From Paragordius varius (taxonomy: Eukaryota; Nematomorpha): a DNA stretch of 64,000 bases. Location: NCBI GenBank assembly GCA_964247055.1, contig OZ176056.1:1798001-1862000 (forward strand), given 5' to 3'. The notes under the pieces were generated by a model, which saw only the letters and a program-made list of their open reading frames with translations, had not been told where the DNA came from and searched no databases. Position numbers and translations under genes: made by a program. Position 1 is the stretch's first letter; the number at the start of each line of letters is the position of its first letter. Shown piece by piece: positions 23,150 to 38,100 of this stretch.

Positions 23150-26100
23150 CATCCACTCATCACCGAAGCCCCAATTCAGTAACAAGATAGATGGTGTTTT
23201 GGTTGTTAACGTGATGAGAATTGATTGAAAACAGATTTTGACGGACGGTTTATTGTAAGACTTGGCTAACTTCATTTTACTGTAAAGGACTAAATAGATT
23301 AGTTATTTTTGCATCCACTCATCACCGAAGCCCCAATTCAGTAACAAGATAGATGGTGTTTTAGTTGTTAACGAGTTGAGAATTGATTGAAATCAGATTT
23401 CGCCGGACAGTTTATTGTAAGAATTAGCTAACTTGAGTTTACCGTAAAGGACTAAATAGATTAGTTATTTTTGCATCCACTCATCACCGAAGCCCCAATT
23501 CAGTATCAAGATAGATGGTGTTTTAGTTGTTAACGAGTTGAGAATTGATTGAAAACAGATTTCGCCGGACAGTTTATTGTAAGACTTGGCTAACTTGGGT
23601 TTACTGTAAAGGACTAAACAGATTAAGTTATTTTGTGCATCCACTCATCACCGAAGCCCCCATTCAGTAACAAGATAGATGGTGTTTTAGTTGTTAACGA
23701 GTTGAGAATTGATTGAAAACAGATTTTGCCGGACGGTTGATTGTAAGACTTGGCTAACTTGAGTTTACTGTAAAGGACTAAACAGATTAAAGTATTATTG
23801 TGTACATCCACTCATCACCGAAGCCCCAATTCAGTAACAAGATAGACGGTGTTTTGGTTGTTAACGAGTTGAGAATTGATTGAAAACAGATTTTGCCGGA
23901 CGGTTTATTGTAAAGACTTGGCTAACTTGAGTTTACTGTAAAGGACTAAACAGATTAAAGTATTATTGTGTACATCCACTCATCACCGAAGCCGCCATTC
24001 AGTAACAAGATAGATGGTGTTTTGGTTGTTAACGAGTTGAGAATTGATTGAAAACAGATTTTGCCGGACGGTTTATTGTAAGACTTGGCTAACTTGAGTT
24101 TACTGTAAAGGACTAAACAGATTAAAGTATTAATGTGTACATCCACTCATCACCGAAGCCCCAATTCAGTAACAAGATAGATGGTGTTTTAGTTGTTAAC
24201 AAGTTGAGAAATGATTGAAAACAGATTTTGCCGGACGGTTTATTGTAAGATTTGGCTAACTTGAGTTTACTGTAAAGGACTAAACAGATTAAAGTATTAT
24301 TGTGGACATCCACTCATCACCGAAGCCCCAATTCAGTAACAAGATAGATGGTGTTTTAGTTGTTAACGAGTTGAGAATTGATTAAAAACAGATTTCGCCG
24401 GACAGTTTATTGTAAGATTTGGCTAACTTGAGTTTACTGTAAAGGACTAAACACATTAAAGTATTATTGTGGACATCCACTCATCACCGAAGCCCCAATT
24501 CAGTAACAAGATAGACGGTGTTTTAGTTGTTAACAAGTTGAGAATTGATTGAAAACAGATTTTGCCGGATGGTTTATTGTAAGATTTGGCTAACTTGAGT
24601 TTACTGTAAAGGACTAAACAGATTAAGTTATTTTGTGCATCCACTCATCACCGAAGCCCCAAATCAGTAACAAGATAGATGGTGTTTTAGTTGTTAACGA
24701 GTTGAGAATTGATTGAAAACAGATTTTGCCGGACGGTTGATTGTAAGACTTGGCTAACTTGAGTTTTTTGTAAAGGACTAAACAGATTAAAGTATTATTG
24801 TGTACATCCACTCATCACCGAAGCCCCAATTCAGTAACAAGATAGACGGTGTTTTGGTTGTTAACGAGTTGAGAATTGATTGAAAACAGATTTTGCCGGA
24901 CGGTTTATTGTAGAGACTTGGCTAACTTGAGTTTACTGTAAAGGACTAAACAGATTAAGTTATTTTGTGCATCCACTCATCACCGAAGCCCCAAATCAGT
25001 AACAAGATAGATGGTGTTTTAGTTGTTAACGAGTTGAGAATTGATTGAAAACAGATATTGCCGGACGGTTGATTGTAAGACTTGGCTAACTTGAGTTTTT
25101 TGTAAAGGACTAAACAGATTAAAGTATTATTGTGTACATCCACTCATCACCGAAGCCCCAATTCAGTAACAAGATAGACGGTGTTTTGGTTGTTAACGAG
25201 TTGAGAATTGATTGAAAACAGATTTTGCCGGACGGTTTATTGTAAAGACTTGGCTAACCTGAGTTTACTGTAAAGGACTAAACAGATTAAAGTATTATTG
25301 TGTACATCCACTCATCACCGAAGCCGCCATTCAGTAACAAGATAGATGGTGTTTTGGTTGTTAACGAGTTGAGAATTGATTGAAAACAGATTTTGCCGGA
25401 CGGTTTATTGTAAGATTTGGCTAACTTGAGTTTACTGTAAAGGACTAAACAGACTAAAGTATTATTGTGGACATCCACTCATCACCGAAGCCCCAATTCA
25501 GTAACAAGATAGATGGTGTTTTGGTTGTTAACGTGATGAGAATTGATTGAAAACAGATTTTGACGGACGGTTTATTGTAAGACTTGGCTAACTTCATTTT
25601 ACTGTAAAGGACTAAATAGATTAGTTATTTTTGCATCCACTCATCACCGAAGCCCCAATTCAGTAACAAGATAGATGGTGTTTTAGTTGTTAACGAGTTG
25701 AGAATTGATTGAAATCAGATTTCGCCGGACAGTTTATTGTAAGAATTAGCTAACTTGAGTTTACCGTAAAGGACTAAATAGATTAGTTATTTTTGCATCC
25801 ACTCATCACCGAAGCCCCAATTCAGTATCAAGATAGATGGTGTTTTAGTTGTTAACGAGTTGAGAATTGATTGAAAACAGATTTCGCCGGACAGTTTATT
25901 GTAAGACTTGGCTAACTTGGGTTTACTGTAAAGGACTAAACAGATTAAGTTATTTTGTGCATCCACTCATCACCGAAGCCCCCATTCAGTAACAAGATAG
26001 ATGGTGTTTTAGTTGTTAACGAGTTGAGAATTGATTGAAAACAGATTTTGCCGGACGGTTGATTGTAAGACTTGGCTAACTTGAGTTTACTGTAAAGGAC

Positions 26101-27800
26101 TAAACAGATTAAAGTATTATTGTGTACATCCACTCATCACCGAAGCCCCAATTCAGTAACAAGATAGACGGTGTTTTGGTTGTTAACGAGTTGAGAATTG
26201 ATTGAAAACAGATTTTGCCGGACGGTTTATTGTAAAGACTTGGCTAACTTGAGTTTACTGTAAAGGACTAAACAGATTAAAGTATTATTGTGTACATCCA
26301 CTCATCACCGAAGCCGCCATTCAGTAACAAGATAGATGGTGTTTTGGTTGTTAACGAGTTGAGAATTGATTGAAAACAGATTTTGCCGGACGGTTTATTG
26401 TAAGACTTGGCTAACTTGAGTTTACTGTAAAGGACTAAACAGATTAAAGTATTAATGTGTACATCCACTCATCACCGAAGCCCCAATTCAGTAACAAGAT
26501 AGATGGTGTTTTAGTTGTTAACAAGTTGAGAAATGATTGAAAACAGATTTTGCCGGACGGTTTATTGTAAGATTTGGCTAACTTGAGTTTACTGTAAAGG
26601 ACTAAACAGATTAAAGTATTATTGTGGACATCCACTCATCACCGAAGCCCCAATTCAGTAACAAGATAGATGGTGTTTTAGTTGTTAACGAGTTGAGAAT
26701 TGATTAAAAACAGATTTCGCCGGACAGTTTATTGTAAGATTTGGCTAACTTGAGTTTACTGTAAAGGACTAAACACATTAAAGTATTATTGTGGACATCC
26801 ACTCATCACCGAAGCCCCAATTCAGTAACAAGATAGACGGTGTTTTAGTTGTTAACAAGTTGAGAATTGATTGAAAACAGATTTTGCCGGACGGTTTATT
26901 GTAAGATTTGGCTAACTTGAGTTTACTGTAAAGGACTAAACAGATTAAGTTATTTTGTGCATCCACTCATCACCGAAGCCCCAAATCAGTAACAAGATAG
27001 ATGGTGTTTTAGTTGTTAACGAGTTGAGAATTGATTGAAAACAGATTTTGCCGGACGGTTGATTGTAAGACTTGGCTAACTTGAGTTTTTTGTAAAGGAC
27101 TAAACAGATTAAAGTATTATTGTGTACATCCACTCATCACCGAAGCCCCAATTCAGTAACAAGATAGACGGTGTTTTGGTTGTTAACGAGTTGAGAATTG
27201 ATTGAAAACAGATTTTGCCGGACGGTTTATTGTAGAGACTTGGCTAACTTGAGTTTACTGTAAAGGACTAAACAGATTAAGTTATTTTGTGCATCCACTC
27301 ATCACCGAAGCCCCAAATCAGTAACAAGATAGATGGTGTTTTAGTTGTTAACGAGTTGAGAATTGATTGAAAACAGATATTGCCGGACGGTTGATTGTAA
27401 GACTTGGCTAACTTGAGTTTTTTGTAAAGGACTAAACAGATTAAAGTATTATTGTGTACATCCACTCATCACCGAAGCCCCAATTCAGTAACAAGATAGA
27501 CGGTGTTTTGGTTGTTAACGAGTTGAGAATTGATTGAAAACAGATTTTGCCGGACGGTTTATTGTAAAGACTTGGCTAACCTGAGTTTACTGTAAAGGAC
27601 TAAACAGATTAAAGTATTATTGTGTACATCCACTCATCACCGAAGCCGCCATTCAGTAACAAGATAGATGGTGTTTTGGTTGTTAACGAGTTGAGAATTG
27701 ATTGAAAACAGATTTTGCCGGACGGTTTATTGTAAGACTTGGCTAACTTTAGTTTACTGTAAAGGACTAAACAGATTAAAGTATTATTGTGGACATCCAC
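23150..27800. repeat. Higher-order repeat: 14-mer of 2322 bp in tandem
   Basis: Diagnostic variants recur exactly 2322 bp apart: the variant monomers starting at 23623 and 25945, 23955 and 26277, 24122 and 26444, 24456 and 26778, 24623 and 26945, 24955 and 27277, 25287 and 27609. Two nearly identical copies, each of 14 monomers, lie side by side. Confidence 0.9.
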
Positions 27801-30800
27801 TCATCACCGAAGCCCCAATTCAGTAACAAGATAGACAGTGTTTTAGTTGTTAACAAGATGAGAATTGATTGAAAACAGATTTTGCCGGACGGTTTATTGT
27901 AAGATTTGGCTAACTTGAGTTTACTGTAAAGGACTAAACACATTAAAGTATCATTGTGGACATCCACTCATCACCGAAGCCCCAATTCAGTAACAAGATA
28001 GACGGTGTTTTAGTTGTTAACAAGTTGAGAATTGATTGACAGATTTTGCCGGACGGTTTATTGTAAGATTTGGCTAACTTGAGTTTACTGTAAAGGACTA
28101 AACAGATTAAAGTATTATTGTGGACATCCACTCATCACCGAAGCCCCAATTCAGTAACAAGATAGATGGTGTTTTGGTTGTTAACGTGATGAGAATTGAT
28201 TGAAAACAGATTTTGACGGACGGTTTATTGTAAGACTTGGCTAACTTGAGTTTACTGTAAAGGACTAAACAGATTAAAGTATTATTGTGGACATCCACTC
28301 ATCACCGAAGCCCCAATTCAGTAACAAGATAGATGGTGTTTTAGTTGTTAACGAGTTGAGAATTGATTAAAAACAGATTTCGCCGGACAGTTTATTGTAA
28401 GAATTAGCTAACTTGGGTTTACTGTAAAGGACTAAACAGATTAAGTTATTTTGTGCATCCACTCATCACCGAAGCCCCAATTCAGTAACAAGATAGACGG
28501 TGTTTTGGTTGTTAACGAGTTGAGAATTGATTGAAAACAGATTTTGCCAGACGGTTTATTGGATTTGGCTAACTTGAGTTTACTGTAAAGGACTAAACAG
28601 ATTAACTTTTATTTGCACATTCACTCATCACCGAAGCCCCAATTCAGTAACAAGATAGACGGTGTTTTGGTTCTTAAGGAGTTGAGAATTGATTGAAAAC
28701 ATATTTTGCCGGACGGTTTATTGTAAAGACTTGGCTTACTTGAGTTTACTGTAAAGGACTAAACAGATTAAAGTATTGTGTACATCCACTCATCACCGAA
28801 GCCGCCATTCAGTAACAAGATAGATGGTGTTTTGGTTGTTAACGAGTTGAGAATTGATTGAAAACAGATTTTGCCGGACGGTTTATTGTAAGATTTGGCT
28901 AACTTGAGTTTACTGTAAAGGACTAAACAGATTAAAGTATTATTGTGTACATCCACTCATCACCGAAGCCCCAATTCAGTAACAAGATAGACGATGTTTT
29001 GGTTGTTAACGAGTTGAGAATTGATTGAAAACAGATTTTGCCGGACGGTTTATTGTAAGATTTGGCTAACTTGAGTTTACTGTAAAGGACTAAACAGATT
29101 AAGTTATTTTGTGCATCCACTCATCACCGAAGCCCCAAATCAGTAACAAGATAGATGGTGTTTTAGTTGTTAACGAGTTGAGAATTGATTGAAAACAGAT
29201 TTTGCCGGACGGTTGATTGTAAAGACTTGACTAACTTGAGTTTACTGTAAAGGACTAAACACATTAAAGTATCATTGTGGACATCCACTCATCACCGAAG
29301 CCCCAATTCAGTAACAAGATAGACGGTGTTTTAGTTGTTAACAAGTTGAGAATTGATTGACAGATTTTGCCGGACGGTTTATTGTAAGACTTGGCTAACT
29401 TGAGTTTTTTGTAAAGGACTAAACAGATTAAAGTATTATTGTGTACATCCACTCATCACCGAAGCCCCAATTCAGTAACAAGATAGACGGTGTTTTGGTT
29501 GTTAACGAGTTGAGAATTGATTGAAAACAGATTTTGCCGGACGGTTTATTGTAAAGACTTGGCTAACTTGAGTTTACTGTAAAGGACTAAACAGATTAAA
29601 GTATTATTGTGTACATCCACTCATCACCGAAGCCGCCATTCAGTAACAAGATAGATGGTGTTTTGGTTGTTAACGAGTTGAGAATTGATTGAAAACAGAT
29701 TTTGCCGGACGGTTTATTGTAAGACTTGGCTAACTTTAGTTTACTGTAAAGGACTAAACAGATTAAAGTATTATTGTGGACATCCACTCATCACCGAAGC
29801 CCCAATTCAGTAACAAGATAGACGGTGTTTTAGTTGTTAACAAGATGAGAATTGATTGAAAACAGATTTTGCCAGACGGTTTATTGGATTTGGCTAACTT
29901 GAGTTTACTGTAAAGGACTAAACAGATTAACTTTTATTTGTACATTCACTCATCACCGAAGCCCCAATTCAGTAACAAGATAGACGGTGTTTTGGTTCTT
30001 AAGGAGTTGAGAATTGATTGAAAACATATTTTGCCGGACGGTTTATTGTAAAGACTTGGCTAACTTGAGTTTACTGTAAAGGACTAAACAGATTAAAGTA
30101 TTGTGTACATCCACTCATCACCGAAGCCGCCATTCAGTAACAAGATAGATGGTGTTTTGGTTGTTAACGTGATGAGAATTGATTGAAAACAGATTTTGAC
30201 GGACGGTTTATTGTAAGACTTGGCTAACTTGAGTTTACTGTAAAGGACTAAACAGATTAAAGTATTATTGTGTACATCCACTCATCACCGAAGCCCCAAT
30301 TCAGTAACAAGATAGATGGTGTTTTGGTTGTTAACGAGTTGAGAATTGATTGAAAACAGATTTTGCCGGACGGTTTATTGTAAGATTTGGCTAACTTGAG
30401 TTTACTGTAAAGGACTAAACAGATTAAAGTATTATTGTGTACATCCACTCATCACCGAAGCCCCAATTCAGTAACAAGATAGACGGTGTTTTGGTTCTTA
30501 AGGAGTTGAGAATTGATTGAAAACATATTTTGCCGGACGGTTTATTGTAAAGACTTGACTAACTTGAGTTTACTGTAAAGGACTAAACAGATTAAGTTAT
30601 TTTGTGCATCCACTCATCACCGAAGCCCCAAATCAGTAACAAGATAGATGGTGTTTTAGTTGTTAACGAGTTGAGAATTGATTGAAACAGATTTTGCCGG
30701 ACGGTTGATTGTAAGACTTGGCTAACTTGAGTTTTTTGTAAAGGACTAAACAGATTAAAGTATTATTGTGTACATCCACTCATCACCGAAGCCCCAATTC

Positions 30801-33320
30801 AGTAACAAGATAGACGGTGTTTTGGTTGTTAACGAGTTGAGAATTGATTGAAAACAGATTTTGCCGGACGGTTTATTGTAAAGACTTGGCTAACTGGAGT
30901 TTACTGTAAAGGACTAAACAGATTAAAGTATTATTGTGTACATCCACTCATCACCGAAGCCGCCATTCAGTAACAAGATAGATGGTGTTTTGGTTGTTAA
31001 CGAATTGAGAATTGATTGAAAACAGATTTTGCCGGACGGTTTATTGTAAGACTTGGCTAACTTGAGTTTACTGTAAAGGACTAAACAGATCAAAGTATTA
31101 ATGTGTACATCCACTCATCACCGAAGCCCCAATTCAGTAACAAGATAGATGGTGTTTTAGTTGTTAACAAGTTGAGAATTGATTGAAAACAGATTTTGCC
31201 GGACGGTTTATTGTAAGACTTGGCTAACTTTAGTTTACTGTAAAGGACTAAACAGATTAAAGTATTATTGTGGACATCCACTCATCACCGAAGCCCCAAT
31301 TCAGTAACAAGATAGACGGTGTTTTAGTTGTTAACAAGATGAGAATTGATTGAAAACAGATTTTGCCAGACGGTTTATTGGATTTGGCTAACTTGAGTTT
31401 ACTGTAAAGGACTAAACAGATTAACTTTTATTTGTACATTCACTCATCACCGAAGCCCCAATTCAGTAACAAGATAGACGGTGTTTTGGTTCTTAAGGAG
31501 TTGAGAATTGATTGAAAACATATTTTGCCGGACGGTTTATTGTAAAGACTTGGCTAACTTGAGTTTACTGTAAAGGACTAAACAGATTAAAGTATTGTGT
31601 ACATCCACTCATCACCGAAGCCGCCATTCAGTAACAAGATAGACGGTGTTTTGGTTGTTAACGAGTTGAGAATTGATTGAAAACAGATTTTGCCGGACGG
31701 TTTATTGTAAAGACTTGGCTAACCTGAGTTTACTGTAAAGGACTAAACAGATTAAAGTATTATTGTGTACATCCACTCATCACCGAAGCCGCCATTCAGT
31801 AACAAGATAGATGGTGTTTTGGTTGTTAACGAGTTGAGAATTGATTGAAAACAGATTTTGCCGGACGGTTTATTGTAAGACTTGGCTAACTTTAGTTTAC
31901 TGTAAAGGACTAAACAGATTAAAGTATTATTGTGGACATCCACTCATCACCGAAGCCCCAATTCAGTAACAAGATAGACGGTGTTTTAGTTGTTAACAAG
32001 ATGAGAATTGATTGAAAACAGATTTTGCCGGACGGTTTATTGTAAGATTTGGCTAACTTGAGTTTACTGTAAAGGACTAAACACATTAAAGTATCATTGT
32101 GGACATCCACTCATCACCGAAGCCCCAATTCAGTAACAAGATAGACGGTGTTTTAGTTGTTAACAAGTTGAGAATTGATTGACAGATTTTGCCGGACGGT
32201 TTATTGTAAGATTTGGCTAACTTGAGTTTACTGTAAAGGACTAAACAGATTAAAGTATTATTGTGGACATCCACTCATCACCGAAGCCCCAATTCAGTAA
32301 CAAGATAGATGGTGTTTTGGTTGTTAACGTGATGAGAATTGATTGAAAACAGATTTTGACGGACGGTTTATTGTAAGACTTGGCTAACTTGAGTTTACTG
32401 TAAAGGACTAAACAGATTAAAGTATTATTGTGGACATCCACTCATCACCGAAGCCCCAATTCAGTAACAAGATAGATGGTGTTTTAGTTGTTAACGAGTT
32501 GAGAATTGATTAAAAACAGATTTCGCCGGACAGTTTATTGTAAGAATTAGCTAACTTGGGTTTACTGTAAAGGACTAAACAGATTAAGTTATTTTGTGCA
32601 TCCACTCATCACCGAAGCCCCAATTCAGTAACAAGATAGACGGTGTTTTGGTTGTTAACGAGTTGAGAATTGATTGAAAACAGATTTTGCCAGACGGTTT
32701 ATTGGATTTGGCTAACTTGAGTTTACTGTAAAGGACTAAACAGATTAACTTTTATTTGTACATTCACTCATCACCGAAGCCCCAATTCAGTAACAAGATA
32801 GACGGTGTTTTGGTTCTTAAGGAGTTGAGAATTGATTGAAAACATATTTTGCCGGACGGTTTATTGTAAAGACTTGGCTTACTTGAGTTTACTGTAAAGG
32901 ACTAAACAGATTAAAGTATTCTGTACATCCACTCATCACCGAAGCCGCCATTCAGTAACAAGATAGATGGTGTTTTGGTTGTTAACGAGTTGAGAATTGA
33001 TTGAAAACAGATTTTGCCGGACGGTTTATTGTAAGATTTGGCTAACTTGAGTTTACTGTAAAGGACTAAACAGATTAAAGTATTATTGTGTACATCCACT
33101 CATCACCGAAGCCCCAATTCAGTAACAAGATAGACGATGTTTTGGTTGTTAACGAGTTGAGAATTGATCGAAAACAGATTTTGCCGGACGGTTTATTGTA
33201 AGATTTGGCTAACTTGAGTTTACTGTAAAGGACTAAACAGATTAAGTTATTTTGTGCATCCACTCATCACCGAAGCCCCAAATCAGTAACAAGATAGATG
33301 GTGTTTTAGTTGTTAACGAG
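27600..33320. repeat. Higher-order repeat: ~25-mer block repeated at 4143 bp
   Basis: Variant monomers at 27609, 27776, 27943, 28107, 28768 and 28932 recur at 31752, 31919, 32086, 32250, 32911 and 33075, a constant shift of 4143 bp. Beyond about 29200 the best shift becomes 3978 bp (29596 to 33574, 30093 to 34071), which marks a one-monomer change between duplicates. Confidence 0.85.
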
Positions 33321-33569
33321 TTGAGAATTGATTGAAAACAGATTTTGCCGGACGGTTGATTGTAAGACTTGGCTAACTTGAGTTTTTTGTAAAGGACTAA
33401 ACAGATTAAAGTATTATTGTGTACATCCACTCATCACCGAAGCCCCAATTCAGTAACAAGATAGACGGTGTTTTGGTTGTTAACGAGTTGAGAATTGATT
33501 GAAAACAGATTTTGCCGGACGGTTTATTGTAAAGACTTGGCTAACTTGAGTTTACTGTAAAGAACTAAA

Positions 33570-36500
33570 CAGATTAAAGTATTATTGTGTACATCCACTC
33601 ATCACCGAAGCCGCCATTCAGTAACAAGATAGATGGTGTTTTGGTTGTTAACGAGTTGAGAATTGATTGAAAACAGATTTTGCCGGACGGTTTATTGTAA
33701 GACTTGGCTAACTTTAGTTTACTGTAAAGGACTAAACAGATTAAAGTATTATTGTGGACATCCACTCATCACCGAAGCCCCAATTCAGTAACAAGATAGA
33801 CGGTGTTTTAGTTGTTAACAAGATGAGAATTGATTGAAAACAGATTTTGCCAGACGGTTTATTGGATTTGGCTAACTTGAGTTTACTGTAAAGGACTAAA
33901 CAGATTAACTTTTATTTGTACATTCACTCATCACCGAAGCCCCAATTCAGTAACAAGATAGACGGTGTTTTGGTTCTTAAGGAGTTGAGAATTGATTGAA
34001 AACATATTTTGCCGGACGGTTTATTGTAAAGACTTGGCTAACTTGAGTTTACTGTAAAGGACTAAACAGATTAAAGTATTGTGTACATCCACTCATCACC
34101 GAAGCCGCCATTCAGTAACAAGATAGATGGTGTTTTGGTTGTTAACGTGATGAGAATTGATTGAAAACAGATTTTGACGGACGGTTTATTGTAAGACTTG
34201 GCTAACTTGAGTTTACTGTAAAGGACTAAACAGATTAAAGTATTATTGTGTACATCCACTCATCACCGAAGCCCCAATTCAGTAACAAGATAGATGGTGT
34301 TTTGGTTGTTAACGAGTTGAGAATTGATTGAAAACAGATTTTGCCGGACGGTTTATTGTAAGATTTGGCTAACTTGAGTTTACTGTAAAGGACTAAACAG
34401 ATTAAAGTATTATTGTGTACATCCACTCATCACCGAAGCCCCAATTCAGTAACAAGATAGACGGTGTTTTGGTTCTTAAGGAGTTGAGAATTGATTGAAA
34501 ACATATTTTGCCGGACGGTTTATTGTAAAGACTTGACTAACTTGAGTTTACTGTAAAGGACTAAACAGATTAAGTTATTTTGTGCATCCACTCATCACCG
34601 AAGCCCCAAATCAGTAACAAGATAGATGGTGTTTTAGTTGTTAACGAGTTGAGAATTGATTGAAAACAGATTTTGCCGGACGGTTGATTGTAAGACTTGG
34701 CTAACTTGAGTTTTTTGTAAAGGACTAAACAGATTAAAGTATTATTGTGTACATCCACTCATCACCGAAGCCCCAATTCAGTAACAAGATAGACGGTGTT
34801 TTGGTTGTTAACGAGTTGAGAATTGATTGAAAACAGATTTTGCCGGACGGTTTATTGTAAAGACTTGGCTAACTTGAGTTTACTGTAAAGAACTAAACAG
34901 ATTAAAGTATTATTGTGTACATCCACTCATCACCGAAGCCGCCATTCAGTAACAAGATAGATGGTGTTTTGGTTGTTAACGAGTTGAGAATTGATTGAAA
35001 ACAGATTTTGCCGGACGGTTTATTGTAAGACTTGGCTAACTTTAGTTTACTGTAAAGGACTAAACAGATTAAAGTATTATTGTGGACATCCACTCATCAC
35101 CGAAGCCCCAATTCAGTAACAAGATAGACGGTGTTTTAGTTGTTAACAAGATGAGAATTGATTGAAAACAGATTTTGCCAGACGGTTTATTGGATTTGGC
35201 TAACTTGAGTTTACTGTAAAGGACTAAACAGATTAACTTTTATTTGTACATTCACTCATCACCGAAGCCCCAATTCAGTAACAAGATAGACGGTGTTTTG
35301 GTTCTTAAGGAGTTGAGAATTGATTGAAAACATATTTTGCCGGACGGTTTATTGTAAAGACTTGGCTAACTTGAGTTTACTGTAAAGGACTAAACAGATT
35401 AAAGTATTGTGTACATCCACTCATCACCGAAGCCGCCATTCAGTAACAAGATAGATGGTGTTTTGGTTGTTAACGTGATGAGAATTGATTGAAAACAGAT
35501 TTTGACGGACGGTTTATTGTAAGACTTGGCTAACTTGAGTTTACTGTAAAGGACTAAACAGATTAAAGTATTATTGTGTACATCCACTCATCACCGAAGC
35601 CCCAATTCAGTAACAAGATAGATGGTGTTTTGGTTGTTAACGAGTTGAGAATTGATTGAAAACAGATTTTGCCGGACGGTTTATTGTAAGATTTGGCTAA
35701 CTTGAGTTTACTGTAAAGGACTAAACAGATTAAAGTATTATTGTGTACATCCACTCATCACCGAAGCCCCAATTCAGTAACAAGATAGACGGTGTTTTGG
35801 TTCTTAAGGAGTTGAGAATTGATTGAAAACATATTTTGCCGGACGGTTTATTGTAAAGACTTGACTAACTTGAGTTTACTGTAAAGGACTAAACAGATTA
35901 AGTTATTTTGTGCATCCACTCATCACCGAAGCCCCAAATCAGTAACAAGATAGATGGTGTTTTAGTTGTTAACGAGTTGAGAATTGATTGAAACAGATTT
36001 TGCCGGACGGTTGATTGTAAGACTTGGCTAACTTGAGTTTTTTGTAAAGGACTAAACAGATTAAAGTATTATTGTGTACATCCACTCATCACCGAAGCCC
36101 CAATTCAGTAACAAGATAGACGGTGTTTTGGTTGTTAACGAGTTGAGAATTGATTGAAAACAGATTTTGCCGGACGGTTTATTGTAAAGACTTGGCTAAC
36201 TGGAGTTTACTGTAAAGGACTAAACAGATTAAAGTATTATTGTGTACATCCACTCATCACCGAAGCCGCCATTCAGTAACAAGATAGATGGTGTTTTGGT
36301 TGTTAACGAATTGAGAATTGATTGAAAACAGATTTTGCCGGACGGTTTATTGTAAGACTTGGCTAACTTGAGTTTACTGTAAAGGACTAAACAGATCAAA
36401 GTATTAATGTGTACATCCACTCATCACCGAAGCCCCAATTCAGTAACAAGATAGATGGTGTTTTAGTTGTTAACAAGTTGAGAATTGATTGAAAACAGAT

Positions 36501-38100
36501 TTTGCCGGACGGTTTATTGTAAGACTTGGCTAACTTTAGTTTACTGTAAAGGACTAAACAGATTAAAGTATTATTGTGGACATCCACTCATCACCGAAGC
36601 CCCAATTCAGTAACAAGATAGACGGTGTTTTAGTTGTTAACAAGATGAGAATTGATTGAAAACAGATTTTGCCAGACGGTTTATTGGATTTGGCTAACTT
36701 GAGTTTACTGTAAAGGACTAAACAGATTAACTTTTATTTGTACATTCACTCATCACCGAAGCCCCAATTCAGTAACAAGATAGACGGTGTTTTGGTTCTT
36801 AAGGAGTTGAGAATTGATTGAAAACATATTTTGCCGGACGGTTTATTGTAAAGACTTGGCTAACTTGAGTTTACTGTAAAGGACTAAACAGATTAAAGTA
36901 TTGTGTACATCCACTCATCACCGAAGCCGCCATTCAGTAACAAGATAGATGGTGTTTTGGTTGTTAACGTGATGAGAATTGATTGAAAACAGATTTTGAC
37001 GGACGGTTTATTGTAAGACTTGGCTAACTTGAGTTTACTGTAAAGGACTAAACAGATTAAAGTATTATTGTGTACATCCACTCATCACCGAAGCCCCAAT
37101 TCAGTAACAAGATAGATGGTGTTTTGGTTGTTAACGAGTTGAGAATTGATTGAAAACAGATTTTGCCGGACGGTTTATTGTAAGATTTGGCTAACTTGAG
37201 TTTACTGTAAAGGACTAAACAGATTAAAGTATTATTGTGTACATCCACTCATCACCGAAGCCCCAATTCAGTAACAAGATAGACGGTGTTTTGGTTCTTA
37301 AGGAGTTGAGAATTGATTGAAAACATATTTTGCCGGACGGTTTATTGTAAAGACTTGACTAACTTGAGTTTACTGTAAAGGACTAAACAGATTAAGTTAT
37401 TTTGTGCATCCACTCATCACCGAAGCCCCAAATCAGTAACAAGATAGATGGTGTTTTAGTTGTTAACGAGTTGAGAATTGATTGAAACAGATTTTGCCGG
37501 ACGGTTGATTGTAAGACTTGGCTAACTTGAGTTTTTTGTAAAGGACTAAACAGATTAAAGTATTATTGTGTACATCCACTCATCACCGAAGCCCCAATTC
37601 AGTAACAAGATAGACGGTGTTTTGGTTGTTAACGAGTTGAGAATTGATTGAAAACAGATTTTGCCGGACGGTTTATTGTAAAGACTTGGCTAACTTGAGT
37701 TTACTGTAAAGGACTAAACAGATTAAAGTATTATTGTGTACATCCACTCATCACCGAAGCCGCCATTCAGTAACAAGATAGATGGTGTTTTTGTTGTTAA
37801 CGAGTTGAGAATTGATTGAAAACAGATTTTGCCGGACGGTTTATTGTAAGACTTGGCTAACTTGAGTTTACTGTAAAGGACTAAACAGATCAAAGTATTA
37901 ATGTGTACATCCACTCATCACCGAAGCCCCAATTCAGTAACAAGATAGATGGTGTTTTAGTTGTTAACAAGTTGAGAATTGATTGAAAACAGATTTTGCC
38001 GGACGGTTTATTGTAAGATTTGGCTAACTTGAGTTTACTGTAAAGGACTAAACAGATTAAAGTATTATTGTGGAAATCCACTCATCACCGAAGCCCCAAT
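33570..38100. repeat. Higher-order repeats: 8-mer (1328 bp) then 9-mer (1494 bp)
   Basis: Markers recur 1328 bp apart (33574/34902, 34071/35399, 34235/35563) and then 1494 bp apart (35399/36893, 35563/37057, 36229/37723, 36396/37890). Nearly identical neighbours point to recent local amplification. Confidence 0.85.

Noticed and set aside
23180-23240. Hammerhead motif in the satellite (variant GTGATGAG … GATTGAAAAC)
   Set aside because: The invariant C of CTGATGA is G, no stem II forms, and most monomers read GAGTTGAG instead. It is a chance resemblance.
23395-23412. CENP-B box in the satellite (TTTCGCCGGACAG)
   Set aside because: Only the TTCG….A half fits, and the CGGG half is absent. Most monomers read TTTTGCCGG, which breaks the first half too.
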